64,000 bases of DNA from Xenopus tropicalis (Eukaryota > Chordata > Amphibia > Anura > Pipidae), in contig NC_030678.2 in the NCBI RefSeq assembly GCF_000004195.4, positions 58,125,378 to 58,189,377 on the forward strand. The letters run 5' to 3'. The position numbers and the translations under genes are program-made. Numbering within the stretch: position 1 is the first letter of the stretch; each line of letters begins with the position of its first letter. This document shows, piece by piece, positions 1-13,200 of this stretch. Below the pieces are notes generated by a model. That model did not search any database and had not been told where the DNA came from. It worked only from the letters and a program-made list of their open reading frames with translations.

Positions 1-693
1 TCTGTGAGGGCACAGACCACCATACATGACATGCCTTCAGCTGGACACCTAACTGGAACAAAGTATCATGTTTTGGCCAGTCTAGCCGTGTATGTGCCTA
101 ATTCTATTTAATGCCATAGAAAAAAATATTGCTGGCTTAAAAAAGACAATGAAGCCAATCTTCAGAGATGAAGATCCCACCAGCATTGGGATCTAGTTTT
201 GGATCCTGATTTATAGGAATTACTGGGAAAGAGTATTACACATTGAAGGGGAACTATTGCAAAAATGAAAATGTAATTTAAATTTAACCTCATGGAAATA
301 AGAATATTTCTAAATATAATCAATTTTTGGGGGGGCTCCCTTTTCTATCAGATGTTTATGAGCTAACTCAAATAACCTATTCCAGCACAAACAAAATATA
401 TTTGGCACAAATCCTGCATATAGAGAGACAAAGTTTCTAGTTATTTTGAAAGAGTGAGCTCTAATACATCTTCTAGGTAAAGGGAGCCCCCCAAAGAATA
501 TATTAGACTCAACTGTCAGTCAAAATATGACACCAATATGAAAGGGGGATAGTGAAGAGTAACTTTATTATTTCAGTAACAACAAGCTTATATTACATTT
601 TTATATTTGCGATAGTTTTCCTTTTAGAATACTGACCTATTCAACTTGTACAAAGTGTTTGAGCCATTGGTTTAGATATCCTAGCAGTAAGCC
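1..693. other. Non-coding DNA, no feature recognised
   Basis: AT-rich sequence with stops in all frames and no recognisable exon or complete repeat. It belongs to the region upstream of SRPX exon 2, presumably intron 1. Confidence 0.5.
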
Positions 694-696
694 TAT

Positions 697-1287
697 GGGG
701 CTGATTTACTAAGACACGAATTCGAATCCGAATTGGAAAAATTCCGATTGGAAAACGAACATTTTGCGACTTTTTCATGTTTTTTGCGATTTTTTTCGGC
801 GCCTTTACGACTTTTTGGAAATTGTCGCGACTTTTTCGTTACCAATACGATTTTCGCGAAAAAACGTGAGTTTTTCATAGCCATTACGATTCGCTCCTAT
901 CTTGTCGCGACTTTTTCGTATTGAGCGCTCGTAAGCGGCAGGCGAAACTTTCAGACTTAGCATGATTTTGGAAGCCTCCCATAGGACTCAATGGCACCCT
1001 GCAGCTCCAACCTGGCCCAAGAAAAGTCACCATACTGAAGCTTGAATGAATCCGAACGCTACGAAAAAATCGCAACATTTTGCGCAACTTTCGGAATGGC
1101 TACGAAAAAGGCGCGACTTTTCGCGCAAGTTTTAATGCTACGAAAAAATCGCCAGATTTTGAGCAACATTCGGAATGTCAACGAAAAAGTCGCGATAATT
1201 TTAAAAAAAAATCGCCAAATACCGATCATTACGAAAAAAACGCAATCGGACGCATTCGGCCGGTTCGTGAGTAAGTAAATGGGCCCC
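697..1287. mobile_element. Palindromic MITE, GGGGC family, copy 1
   Basis: The ends are inverted: GGGGCTGATTTACTAAG at the left against a right end reading AGTAAATGGGCCCC. The 3-bp sequence TAT flanks both sides (694-696, 1288-1290), a likely target duplication. The interior is rich in CGAAAAA/TTTTTCG words arranged as two opposed arms, so the strand can fold on itself. Small open frames here are artefacts of the AT/CG word composition. A 3-bp duplication suggests a PIF/Harbinger-like mobiliser, but this is inference. Confidence 0.8.
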
Positions 1288-1290
1288 TAT

Positions 1291-4202
1291 TTGTCACAAG
1301 TTATGTCAGTGGTAGTTGTGTCAAGTATCCTTTATAATTATTATAATACACAAGAGCCTTAATTATCCTGTAAATGTTATCCTTATAAATGGTGCTTGCT
1401 CATCAGTTATAATCGGTGCTTATTGATGTTATCTCTCACACGACTCTTGTAAACTTGTATATTATAATACATAATGCAATTCCATGATGTACACCTTCAC
1501 AGTTCCATGAGCTGTATAAAAGCATGAGACTGAAGCTAGTTATGGAACTCCTCAGTGACATAATAATAAGGGAAATAATAAATAATAAGAGATACATTAT
1601 TTACTATATATATTATATATTACACTGAATACATTCACCCATTAGAATAATATAATAAGACGTTCCTTTCAAATAAGTAGTACAGTGCAGAGGAATAGAG
1701 CATATGTCCTACAATAGTGTTTTTCAGTTTGCAAAGTCTGAGTGCATCTGCTAGGCTCACGTGCATAACTGCAGGAATGCAAATTAACTACTACTGTATA
1801 TAATAGCTCTCTATACTTGAAGGTACAGTAGCTCATGTTACTCTTCCAAAGAGCCAGTGTCTCTTTCTTCTGCGCTGAAATGGCTGTTTACTTTTATACT
1901 AGAATGGCAAATCTCAACATTTTCTATTGTGTCTCTATGATAAAGCTGCATTCCAATAATCCTGGCTTTTCTCTGGACACAATGTAAAAATGTATTTAAC
2001 AGTAATCATTGCATACACCGGAAACTAATTCTATATAGCTATCCAAATACATTGGACATGGTTGCTGATTTATGATAAGCATGTCAAATGATAAGCATTG
2101 AAATCTCTGTCCTCAGTGGTTCGTTTTCTCTCCCTTCAGTTCTTTTGTTCTATTGAAATGAAGGACTGATCATAAACATCCCGCAATTATTTTAACTAAA
2201 GACATAGGCTAGACATGTTGTAAATTATGTTTACAAATGTCAGTAGGAAAATTTAGTGCCATCTTTTTTATGATTAACTGCCTGTCTCAACCCACACCAT
2301 CTACCTCCGCCAGGTGCTGCTTTCCTTAGCTTACTCCATGTCAGAGTCAGTGGAAACATATTGGGATTCACTGACAACTTTGGGTTGCCTAAGTTTTAAT
2401 TTGTAATAATGATTGCAGATATCTTCACAAAGACTGCACTTTTTATCATTTCCCTGCTCCATGAGATATAAGCAGATTTTTCCATACATTATAACAGTAC
2501 GTCTTCTCATAATCCCATGGATCAGTGGAGAGTTCAGTTGTAATTCTAAGTGGTTGTATGAATACTTGCACAGGAATCCTTTATCAATAGATCCCACATG
2601 GCTACTTATGGCTCAGTCTTGATTTTATGAAGCTGCCAATTGTTCTTGACTGTTCTTGCATTGTTGTAGTGTAAGCCTTTGGCAAACTTAGCTCAGTGAT
2701 TATAACATGTGTTTATGATTTGCGAACAAGAATATTACAGTGTTTTTGTATAGTTTATCAAATAAAGATAGATGCAATAACATGTACAATAAAGAAAGGA
2801 TATAGAAAGGATTTCTATTATTTAAGCTTAACTATAGGAAGTGCAGAATTAGTCTGTAGCATGTCCTGTTTTTAAATACATTTTTTTTAAATGAAAGTTA
2901 CCATTTGCATAATAACACACATTTTTTTCTATACAATAGGTTTTAGGTTAATGTTTTTATGTTTAAAAGCTATATAAATTAAGCTACCCGTTCTTTTTGT
3001 GAAAGTTCTGATTAGTGCACAATCAATCCAAGGCAGAGAAAAGCTTTGAAGTTTGCAAATCCATTGTGACATGACTCAGGCATTACAAACGGAGAAGGCT
3101 TGCTATAGATAAAGCAAAAATGGCTTTGCTTAAAAATTCACATTTAATACCAGCTGTGCAATAATGAAAGGTGAATCCAATTACTGGACTTAATAACTAA
3201 TGTTCCCTCCATTCACAGATGGGGAATTCAATTGCTGCCATCTAAGCTTGGCACAGTTTTAGTTTGGGCCTCAAGAGTCTGGAAAAATGTTTTCTGGGAG
3301 ATAAATCAGTTGCATTTTACTAAACAAGTTTTGTTTTATGACACCCACAATGCATTTCTGCATGAATAACATTCTAACTAACAAATGGTAATGTATCATA
3401 GTCTAGGGCTGCTCTCCTACATATAAGGAGATATTAATCAAAGGTCAAATTTAGATTCTTAATTTGTCCTTGACCTTTTCCCAGCAAATTTTATTATTTA
3501 TATATTATTAATGTTTATTAATCTTTTCCTGACATTTGAGGACATTTTAACGCCTTTTCTCTAGAATTCCAATCTTTATTCTAATTAATGACTTATCAAA
3601 ACATTTATCCAAATATTTCCCCATTTCCCAAACTGTCATTTTAATCAGATATTGTTTGCTAGGTTAAAGCAGCCAAATTACATTGCATCAGTTTTTACTT
3701 AGTGCAGGTCTATTGAGAGCCTTATGAAATGGAAAAGATTTGTAAATCGGACACCAATCTTTTTTTTTCATTTACACTTGATAAAAAGCAGATACTTCCT
3801 GAATTTAAAATTAATGATATCCTAGGGGTCAAAGTGGAAATGTCATCATTGGCCAATTTGGCAAAATGTGGGATGGGTTCAGTAAAGGCTCAGATCTTTC
3901 TTTTTACTGCACTGTAGGTTAGTTAAGAAAAGTCCCCAGTTTGGTTGAGGATCATTTACAAGTGCTGATCCTAAGTCCTTACTCAGTCCTGACTTAGAAT
4001 CAAACTTGCTGCCTATGGCTTCCTGAATTACCCATCAGTGAGCTGGTGCTAAGATTAAAGACAAGTAATCATAGACAGATCTTATACATATTACAATGTA
4101 GAAACAATGGAAAAACAAGAATTTGGATCCTACACCCAAGTGTTCATATACTTATTATTATACTTATTACTATTGAATAAGATATTTTGTCCCTCTTCTA
4201 AA
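1291..4202. other. Intronic/upstream DNA, nothing recognised
   Basis: AT-rich, no exon with SRPX similarity, no complete transposon ends seen. Exon 1 of SRPX was looked for and not found. Confidence 0.45.
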
Positions 4203-4348
4203 GTTTCTGTTGCAACACAATGGAGCCAATTGACCTGCCCGCATGTCTGGAAGGAAACCCACTCAGGCAGGAGAGAATATACAAACTCCCAAGTCAGCAT
4301 TGAACTGCAAGACAGAAATGCTACCCAGTGAACCCCTGTGCTGCCTGG
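4203..4348 (+). repeat. Fragment of a widespread vertebrate interspersed repeat
   Basis: The stretch holds the words ACCTGCCCGCATG, GGAAACCCACTCAGGCA, GAGAATATACAAACTCC and GCTACCCAGTGAACCCCTGTG in order. This order is known from a repeat tail found in many fish and frog genomes. The copy is diverged, with internal deletion. Confidence 0.5.
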
Positions 4349-4707
4349 TTTTGCTTAAAAACACATCATAAAACATGACAGCGACATCTCCATCAACATT
4401 GTACAGTCTAGTTATCCTTTTTCCAGGTTGCACAGGCCAAAAATCCCCCAAATCAAGTTGACCAAAACCCTCTTTAAAATTTCCATTAATTATGCACCTT
4501 AGTAAATGCAGGTATTGACATATGCTGAGTTTCTTTGTGCCAAAACAGGCTACATGAGGAAACCCGGTGAAACAGAAAATTAAAAAAATGTAAACAAATA
4601 TTCTTCAAAAGTGAAGAATGGACATTCAAATGCCAGGCATATACACCTATATACTCAGTTCCTGTAGTAAAATATGACCACATGTGCCCCTAACAGATAT
4701 ACACAAG

Positions 4708-4708
<1 letters not shown>

Positions 4709-4760
<52 letters not shown>
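4709..4760. repeat. (TA)n microsatellite
   Basis: About 26 uninterrupted TA dinucleotides. Flanking sequence (4349-7136) is otherwise unremarkable and non-coding. Confidence 0.98.
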
Positions 4761-4761
<1 letters not shown>

Positions 4762-7136
4762 TACAGGGATTTATAAATTTGTTACAAATTATACTTGAAA
4801 AGTATAACTATGCACTGGTGGGAACCAAAATGACTGGGCTTTGGATCCTAGAGTCTGTTTATCTATTATACTTGTATACATGTGGCCTTATCTCATGTAG
4901 GCATCTCTGGTGATGAGCCATCAGATGAAAAAGTGCTTTAGAAGATGGCAGTTGTTGGTGCTAGGTGACAGGTTAGTTTGTTAGCCAATATCCATAATGT
5001 CACTGCTAACATACAGAACCAACATCGGGAGTACAGGGCGTACTGCAGTCAGGTTCCCTGTGGTAGAGGTAAACCCAAGAGTTACATTGCAATTCTTGGA
5101 CCACAAAGTAGGTGGGGTTTGTGGAAAAAGCTGACAGGGTTTAGGAAGATCATGGGCGGGGGTTCAGCATAATAGGGTATGTCAGGGGTAGATCAGAGTT
5201 ACGATTATGAGTGTGCGTCTTTTTTCCCCATTGGGACCCCACTCTATTTGTTGACAGGACCTTCCTCCCAGGGGCTCAGGTAACCAATGAATTATTAAAA
5301 GGGGGCCCCACTGGGGGTGGGCCCTGTTAACTAAGTAGTATGAAGACTGTGATTCCTGATGGCAGTCCCACTTACAAAGTAGGAAAGAGCACAGTAATGT
5401 GGTACTATTGCATTACTGCTTTGTGTAGTGTCACTAGCAGAGGTCTCCAGTGATTCTTGTCTGTGTAAAACTAGGTTAAATGCACTTCTTTGGGTGCCTC
5501 CTAATCATTTAAATGTTTTTTGTTTAAATGTCAAATGAACAATAACTTGCTAAAGCCTTCATACAATGCCACACAAAGCTTTGATTGCTGATGTGCTCAA
5601 ATGGATGGATAGGGTCGCTGTTTGGCTACTGCTGTTTTCTGCCTGAGCACAGCAATGGTCAAAGTGGCCTGTGTGACAGCAAATCATTTATGCTGTACAC
5701 CTGCTGACTGATGCTGTTTTTAAATTCTGTTCTATGTTTGATGGTAAAAAAGCTATTTCTTTTTTTGGCATGTTAATGATCTAGTTTAAACCATGCAAAT
5801 AAGACCTATTGTTATACTTTATAAAAACCAGCTTTTAACCAGATATAATCTATAATCACAATGCTTGCATGTCCTGCCCTGCTGCACTCCAGACGGTGTA
5901 ATTGTATGGTTAGTACACTCTGTACACCGAAAGGACAATTCGTTTTTAGATTACAAACACATGGGATTTTTGTACTGTAATCAAGTTAAAAAAGAATCTA
6001 GAGGTCTTGTATTTATTCTGATTTATTTCTTTTCTAAATTTGTTAAAAATGCTAAGTTTCTCTAGAATTTGTGATATTACGCACCAGACATTGACTAGAA
6101 ACTATAGCTTAGTTCTGGGAATCACACATATGCAGTGGATGCAGCTGATAGAGCGGCCTTTTTATTGTATGTACTTTTATTGGTTATATTGGTTAAATGT
6201 TTATATTGGTTAAATGGGAGGGAGTGGACAGGTGCTGTTCATGGGAAGCCTCTAACTGAGGTCTAGAACTAGGTAATTAAATAATATTTGAGGTTAGCTC
6301 TGAAAAATGAAATTAGAATATGAGTGCTGTAGAAAAGCTTGTAGCATAGTATTACAATTATTTTTTGCTTACTACCCAAAGATGCTGCCATATTAATTCT
6401 CACTGCAAAACCTCCCACTAACCAGTAGGTGGAACAGATACCACCAAAGTGCTGTAACATCTAACTTAACTAATGGCAGATGTTCCATAACTAGTAACTA
6501 GCTGACAGTCTCTCACCGTCCCCACCCACTGCAGAACAACTTATGTTGGCTTTACACAAGCAGGGAAGCTAACAGGTGAAAAGTGCAGCCTAGTCTGTAT
6601 GATTTTTACTCACAGGCCAATGGCACATGGGTCAGTTTGGAGCATTAAAAGATTAAAAAATAAGTAAAACTGGTTCCCTCATTCACTTGTATGGCAATCA
6701 CCTTCTGTGTCACTAAATTGCCACTTGAAAAATCTGTCTCAATTTTCAAGCAGCTGAGTGTGCTTGCATTGATGTGAAAGGGGGTGATTTGTAGCATTGT
6801 CTTACCTGCCCATTGAGCTTCTAATCTAACAGTGCAAGAAAATGCTCAGAATCCACCTGGTTGCCATTGCTCTAATATATAGATACATGCCCATCCAATA
6901 AAACAAACAATATGTTCCTGAATAATCTTTGCAGTAATTGGATCAAAACTAAATTAAAAAAAAATGATTGAAAGGGGATTTTTCCCACTAAAGTTAACTG
7001 ACTTCTCTCAGCGCATTTCACTTAAAATGGAAGCTTTGCATTTTAAAATAACCTGCACTTCTTGTGCCAACACCCTTTTCTCATTTCACTTTTTATTTGT
7101 CTCTTTGCTTTTTGCACATTTTTTTGTTTGTTTTAG

Positions 7137-7202
7137 GATCCGGCTACTCACCAGTAGAAGATGATGAGGATATATATGCACGCAATAGATATGGCGACAA
7201 AG
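7137..7202 (+). CDS. SRPX: SRPX exon 2 (acidic linker after signal peptide)
   Basis: The acceptor is TTTTAG before 7137 and the donor GTGAAT starts at 7203. The first two bases complete a glycine codon begun in exon 1. The exon reads [19 protein letters not shown], close to the human stretch after the signal peptide (GSGDSPLEDDE). It ends with the G of a split Asp codon that exon 3 completes. The ORF that continues past the donor is intronic. Confidence 0.9.
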
Positions 7203-10200
7203 GTGAATGCTCTGCTTAATCTGCATGCAATTATTGGCTAGACTTTAGCTTCTCCCTCCACTGCTTAACTAAGACTTTCTTGCAATGTGCTGCACAGAGA
7301 GAAGTTGTCCATGCATTTTGTAAGTATGGTGGGTTGCCATGGGACAAGTTACATTCATTTTTTATACCAATCTTCAGTGGTGACTTATATGACGTGTACG
7401 GAATATGACCCATGGCACATTTCCTCAATACCTGCGTTTTTCAGCTTGCCAATGTTCATTCAATCTGTCAATCAATTCAATGGAATCTGCCTGTCACTAG
7501 CAGTCACAAAAGGATTTGACAGAGAAAACCTTCAATGGTGGACAGGTGTGCTTTGACTATTGCTTTTTTACAATACCCTATAAAACTGGATTAGCGTTAA
7601 TCATACATCCGGTGCAAAGTATAAGCTGCTTTAATTAGAACTGCTTGATCTATAAAATGCATCTTTGTCGTGTGGAATAGTGTGTTAGAGATTTCCTCTA
7701 CCTTCCATGTGAGCTTCAGCATATAAAAACAAGGGGGGAGTGCACAATAGTGTGTATACAAAAATGTATGTTAAATGTTGGTATTAGCCTGGATAGTTGA
7801 TTCTCCTTGTTTTCCTTAAGCCCCCTACTCCCTTACAGGTTTGGGATCCAAAATCCAGATACCCATTATCCGGAAAGCTCCAAAATATGGGTATTTTTTT
7901 GTTCGAGAAGTATCCTATTTAAACAAATAATTCTTCATGAATGATTTGCTTTTTTTTCTAATAAAAATAGATTGTTGTTCTTGATGATATATGAGTTAGC
8001 ATAATGATGGCAAAGAAATCCTATTGATTTGTTTTTTTTTTTAAATTATATCAGTAGTTTTAAGGCATCATGCCTACCATGGTATGGCATACCATACCAG
8101 CTCTGTTCCTTACAGCTTGGTTGCAGCATTTGTATACACACTTTCCCTCATGTATTTGTACATTTATTTACACTATAGTGGATCTCTGCCCACAATGACA
8201 GTGTGCGGGCACAAATGGGTTAACACTATTTTTCTGTTATGAAGCACAACTTTCCAACTTACCTTGCTCAAAAGCAAACACCTGGGGTGGGGGAGCAACA
8301 TACTCATTTATTTCTGCAAGCTGAAACTAAAGCAAACTTGGCAAATAATCAGTACACAATAAATTACCCTTTACAGGTCTATCTAGTATTAATTTAAGTT
8401 CATGAATAGTTATCTGAAATTAATATTTTACAAAGCGTAGAGTGATTTATAAAAAAAATCAAGAATCCTGTCCAGTTCTCTCTTTTTATTGAGTAACAAA
8501 CCATACCCTCAGAGATTGGTCCATGTGATATTTTTCTTACTGAAATTGATAAATAATTTTGCACTGAAATTTATAATTTTTTTTTTTAAATGTCATATTA
8601 TTTTATGTTGGAAAAAACCTTAAGGAAGATTTAAACAATGCTGTGTTTACTATTAGAATGTATTCTGCACTGAGCAGTTAAATGCCAATCTGCACAATGG
8701 GGTGATAGTACTCAGTGCAGATTAGTAGTAGCTCTGAGCATTATTCCTTGTCTAGATCCTTGCTTCTCCATGCATTTTGGATTTTTAGTAATTATGTTCT
8801 GCCCTGGAAAATAAATAGTTAATTTATTTTTAGAGTTTTAATAATTCACCCCCTGAATCTTTCAGAGGAAGTTTGTTTACTATTCAATGAGAGAACACGG
8901 GTCTGGCAAAGCAATGTATATAATTGCAAATTACATTGTGTGGGCGAATAACAGGCAGTTATAGACTGTATAGAAGTACTTGATTGGAAACATTTATAAA
9001 TACACGTTTAAAAATGTGTCAGGCTGTAATGAACCTATTTGGCTCTAGTGCTTACACTAGGTTAATTACAGCACATGGGTTATATTGAGGCCACTTATAC
9101 GCATATCAGGAGGCACTTGAGGTTCTTAAACAACAAATACAGCCAGGATTCAAGATTTATTCCTCCTAAGTGAAATACTCCAAGGGGGCAAATTTGCACC
9201 TGAGCAAAACATATAGAAGATCAAGCTCAGTAGTTTTCTTTGCTCAATTTGCTGCACAAAGCATGATGAAAGGCCCAGGTGCCAGTTTGCTCACTGTTAG
9301 TAAGAGAGTCCCAGCTGACTAATCAGATGATTATTTACAATAGGCATAATGCAGTGACCCAAGACCCAGAGCAAAAGTGCATAAGCGCTGGGGGTTTCTT
9401 GCACTTTGCACCCTGCCTTCCTTGTTGATAAATGAGCCCTAATGTGTCTATCACAGTATAGGAGCCCATAGTTCTAGTATAGTGCAACAGCAGGACATGT
9501 GTTTATACTGTAGGTGTTGTTTTACTTTGTTGCGTATTCCCTAATAGACACCCCATGGTGCTCCCCAATCAAAGTTAAGAATGGCCATGCGACCTGCAGC
9601 AGTCCTTACAGTTCCTACTACAAGAATGCAAAGGGGGCAAGATGCAACATTTATTGTCAGAAAGGTTATGAACTCCATGGAGCTTCGCAAGTCATTTGCC
9701 AGGAGGATAAACGCTGGTCTGGCAAATATTTATGCAAGCGTGAGTATCTTCAGATCTTCAATTTCTCTCTTTGCATCAGTGGAGGACGGTATTGCTAGTT
9801 AAACTCCTTGCACTCCAATGCACTGTGTACATTAGTTTCCCTTGGAAAAAATAGGAGGGTTTATTACACTTCAACATACACAGGAAACCACCCTTGTGCG
9901 ATTCAGACAAACCTGAAAACCCTCTGTGGGAGAGACTGGGATACTTGGTACTTCGTTGCACATTGCCTTCCTCTAATGGGTTCCAGGCTTACACATCAAG
10001 GAGGCCCACTAGAAATAAAAAAAATACTACCACAGATATATAGCAACAATAGAAAACGTTATAAGAAAATGTAGCTCTTCAATGAATTCACACATTAGCA
10101 TAATATATATATATATATATTTTTTTTTTTTATTAGAGAAGCGATGTCCCACTCTAACTATGCCAGTTAATGGAGGGTTCAAGTGTATAGATGGCGCATA

Positions 10201-13200
10201 CTTCGGCTCCAGGTGTGAATATTACTGCTCTCCAGGATATCAGCTGAAAGGAGAAAGAGTTGTAACATGTATGGATAGCAAAGTATGGAGTGGAAAACCT
10301 CCAACTTGTGTGGGTAAGTAAAACATATATACACTTGAATAACACATTATAAGTCTCATCAGAGCTTGAGAATGTATTCTTTTTAATCTAACAACTATTT
10401 TTCTTTGTGTTCTTAAGGGCTATGACACACAGAGCTACTTGCAGCCAGCTACTTGTCAAAGCTACAAAATGCCAGAAAATACCATGCCATAGATAAAACT
10501 GAGAATTGTCTTTGCTAAAACACACATAGACATTTATCAGTATAGTCTGTTTTGTATCCGCAACAAGTTGCTCCATGTGCCCTTTCATTGCTCTAAATCT
10601 TCCCTATTAATTGTAATTGAAATAACAGAAAGGAATGAATTTCATAACTGTGTGTGGAAGAAGATATCATTTATTTATTCCTAATCCTTCCCACTTGAAA
10701 ATCAAGTACTCTTATTTTTCATCTGTCTATACATCTGAGGAGCCAGCTAATGAAGGCTTCCCTTGTAATATGCCCAGTTCTAGTAATTTAGCTACTGACG
10801 CATGGGTCACTCGGGAGGAAATTCAAAAGAGACTTGAACATGTAAAGGTAAACAAAGGTCCAGGGCCGGATGGGATTCATCCCAGGGTATTAAATGAGCT
10901 GAGCGCTGTGATTGCCAAACCTCTTCACTTAATTTTTCAGGATTCATTGAGGTCTGCCATGGTGCCGAGAGACTGGCGAATTGCTAATGTGGTGCCGTTA
11001 TTTAAAAAGGGATCCCGTTCTCAGCCTGAAAACTATAGGCCTGTTAGTCTGACATCAGTAGTAGGAAAAATTTTGGAAGGGGTAATAAGGGATAGGATAG
11101 TTGAATACATTGCAGTTCACAATACTATTAGTTTGTGCCAGCATGGTTTTATGCGTAACAGATCTTGCCAGACTAATTTAGTCGCCTTTTATGAGGAGGT
11201 GAGTGGGAACCTCGATGCTGGAATGGCAGTTGATGTCATCTACTTGGACTTTGCTAAAGCGTTTGATACAGTACCTCACAGAAGGTTAATGATCAAATTA
11301 AGGAATATTGGCCTAGAACATAATATTTGTAATTGGATAGAGAACTGGCTGAAGGATAGATTACAAAGAGTGGTGGTAAATGGAACATTTTCTAATTGGA
11401 CCAGTGTGGTTAGTGGAGTACCGCAGGGGTCAGTCCTTGGTCCTTTGCTTTTTAACTTGTTTATTAATGACCTGGAGGTGGGCATAGACAGTACTGTTTG
11501 TATTTTTGCTGATGACACAAAATTGTGCAAAACTATAAGTTCCATGCAGGATGCTGCCGCTTTGCAGAGCGATTTGACAAAATTGGAAAACTGGGCAGCA
11601 AACTGGAAAATGAGGTTCAATGTTGATAAGTGCAAAGTTATGCATTTTGGTAGAAATAATATAAACGCAAACTATCTACTAAATGGTAGTGTGTTGGGGG
11701 TATCCTTAATGGAGAAGGATCTAGGGGTTTTTGTTGATAACAAGTTGTCTAATTCCAGGCAGTGTCATTCTGTGGCTACTAAAGCAAATAAAGTGCTGTC
11801 TTGTATAAAAAAGGGCATTGACTCAAGGGATGAGAACATAATTTTGCCCCTTTATAGGTCCCTGGTAAGGCCTCACCTTGAGTATGCAGTGCAGTTTTGG
11901 GCTCCAGTCCTTAAGAAGGATATTAATGAGCTGGAGAAAGTGCAGAGACGTGCAACTAAACTGGTAAAGGGGATGGAAGATTTAAACTACGAGGTTAGAC
12001 TGTCGAGGTTGGGGTTGTTTTCTCTGGAAAAGAGGCGCTTGCGAGGGGACATGATTACTCTGTACAAGTACATTAGAGGGGATTATAGGCAGATGGGGGA
12101 TGTTCTTTTTTCCCATAAAAATAATCAACGCACCAGAGGTCACCCCTTTAGACTAGAGGAACGGAGCTTCCATTTGAAGCAGCGTAGGTGGTTTTTCACA
12201 GTGAGGGCAGTGAGGCTGTGGAATGCCCTTCCTAGTGATGTGGTAATGACAGATTCTGTTAATGCCTTTAAGAGGGGCCTGGATGAGTTCTTGAACAATC
12301 AGAATATCCAAGGCTATTGTGATACTAATATCTACAGTTAGTACTAGTGGTTGTATTTATAGTTTATGTATGTGAGTGTATAGATTGGTAGGTGTGGGTT
12401 GTGTGTGCTGGGTTTACTTGAATGGGTTGAACTTGATGGACACTGGTCTTTTTTCAACCCTATGTAACTATGTAACTATGTAAGTACAGGCTGTGACTGG
12501 GATAGGTATAGGCAGTTAGGCACTAAGTATGGATATAAGAGGAGTATCATGCTGCAATTTTAATATGCTCAGTACCAGGATGAGATATACATATACACAG
12601 TATAGATATCTATAAATTAGATCATAAACTAAACCAAGCGCAGGGTTCTCCTTCCTCTTTGGAGATCATATACAGACACACATTTCCCTGGTCAGTTGTG
12701 CATGAAACCTCAATCAAATCAAAGGAACTTGCACCAACATGCACTCCTTGAAATTCCTTATAGTTGCTGCCTTCCTTCTGGTTCTTGTTCTGAATTGAGT
12801 GCTGCTGCACCTATTGATTCAGCAGAAACCCTGGAGCTACAGCCGCTTCCAAACTAGGATGTGGTACTACTGATCCAGGGTGCCCACATCGCCATACAAC
12901 AATAGGTGCAGCTCCTAAAGAATCTCATGCAGATGGCCAAAACGATCAGCACAATTGCATCTGTTTCATTTTGAAATGTGCGTTAATTTTGATGCATTGG
13001 CACAACTCTACCTGATGACTGCTATAATGTTGGAATTCTGAGGAAAAAAGAACACTGCATTGTGGAAAAACATGGCACTTAGACTAAAAAATGTGCACTT
13101 TGCTCACTGCACGTAAGCAGGGTCGGACTGGGGGGTGCAGGGCCCACCGGGGTACCGCCCAAGGTACTTCCGTCGACTTGTCCCCTGCAGGGGCCCCTGC

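Noticed and set aside
1..7136. Search for SRPX exon 1 with signal peptide
   Set aside because: No ATG-hydrophobic segment with a donor in the required phase was convincing, so none is called.
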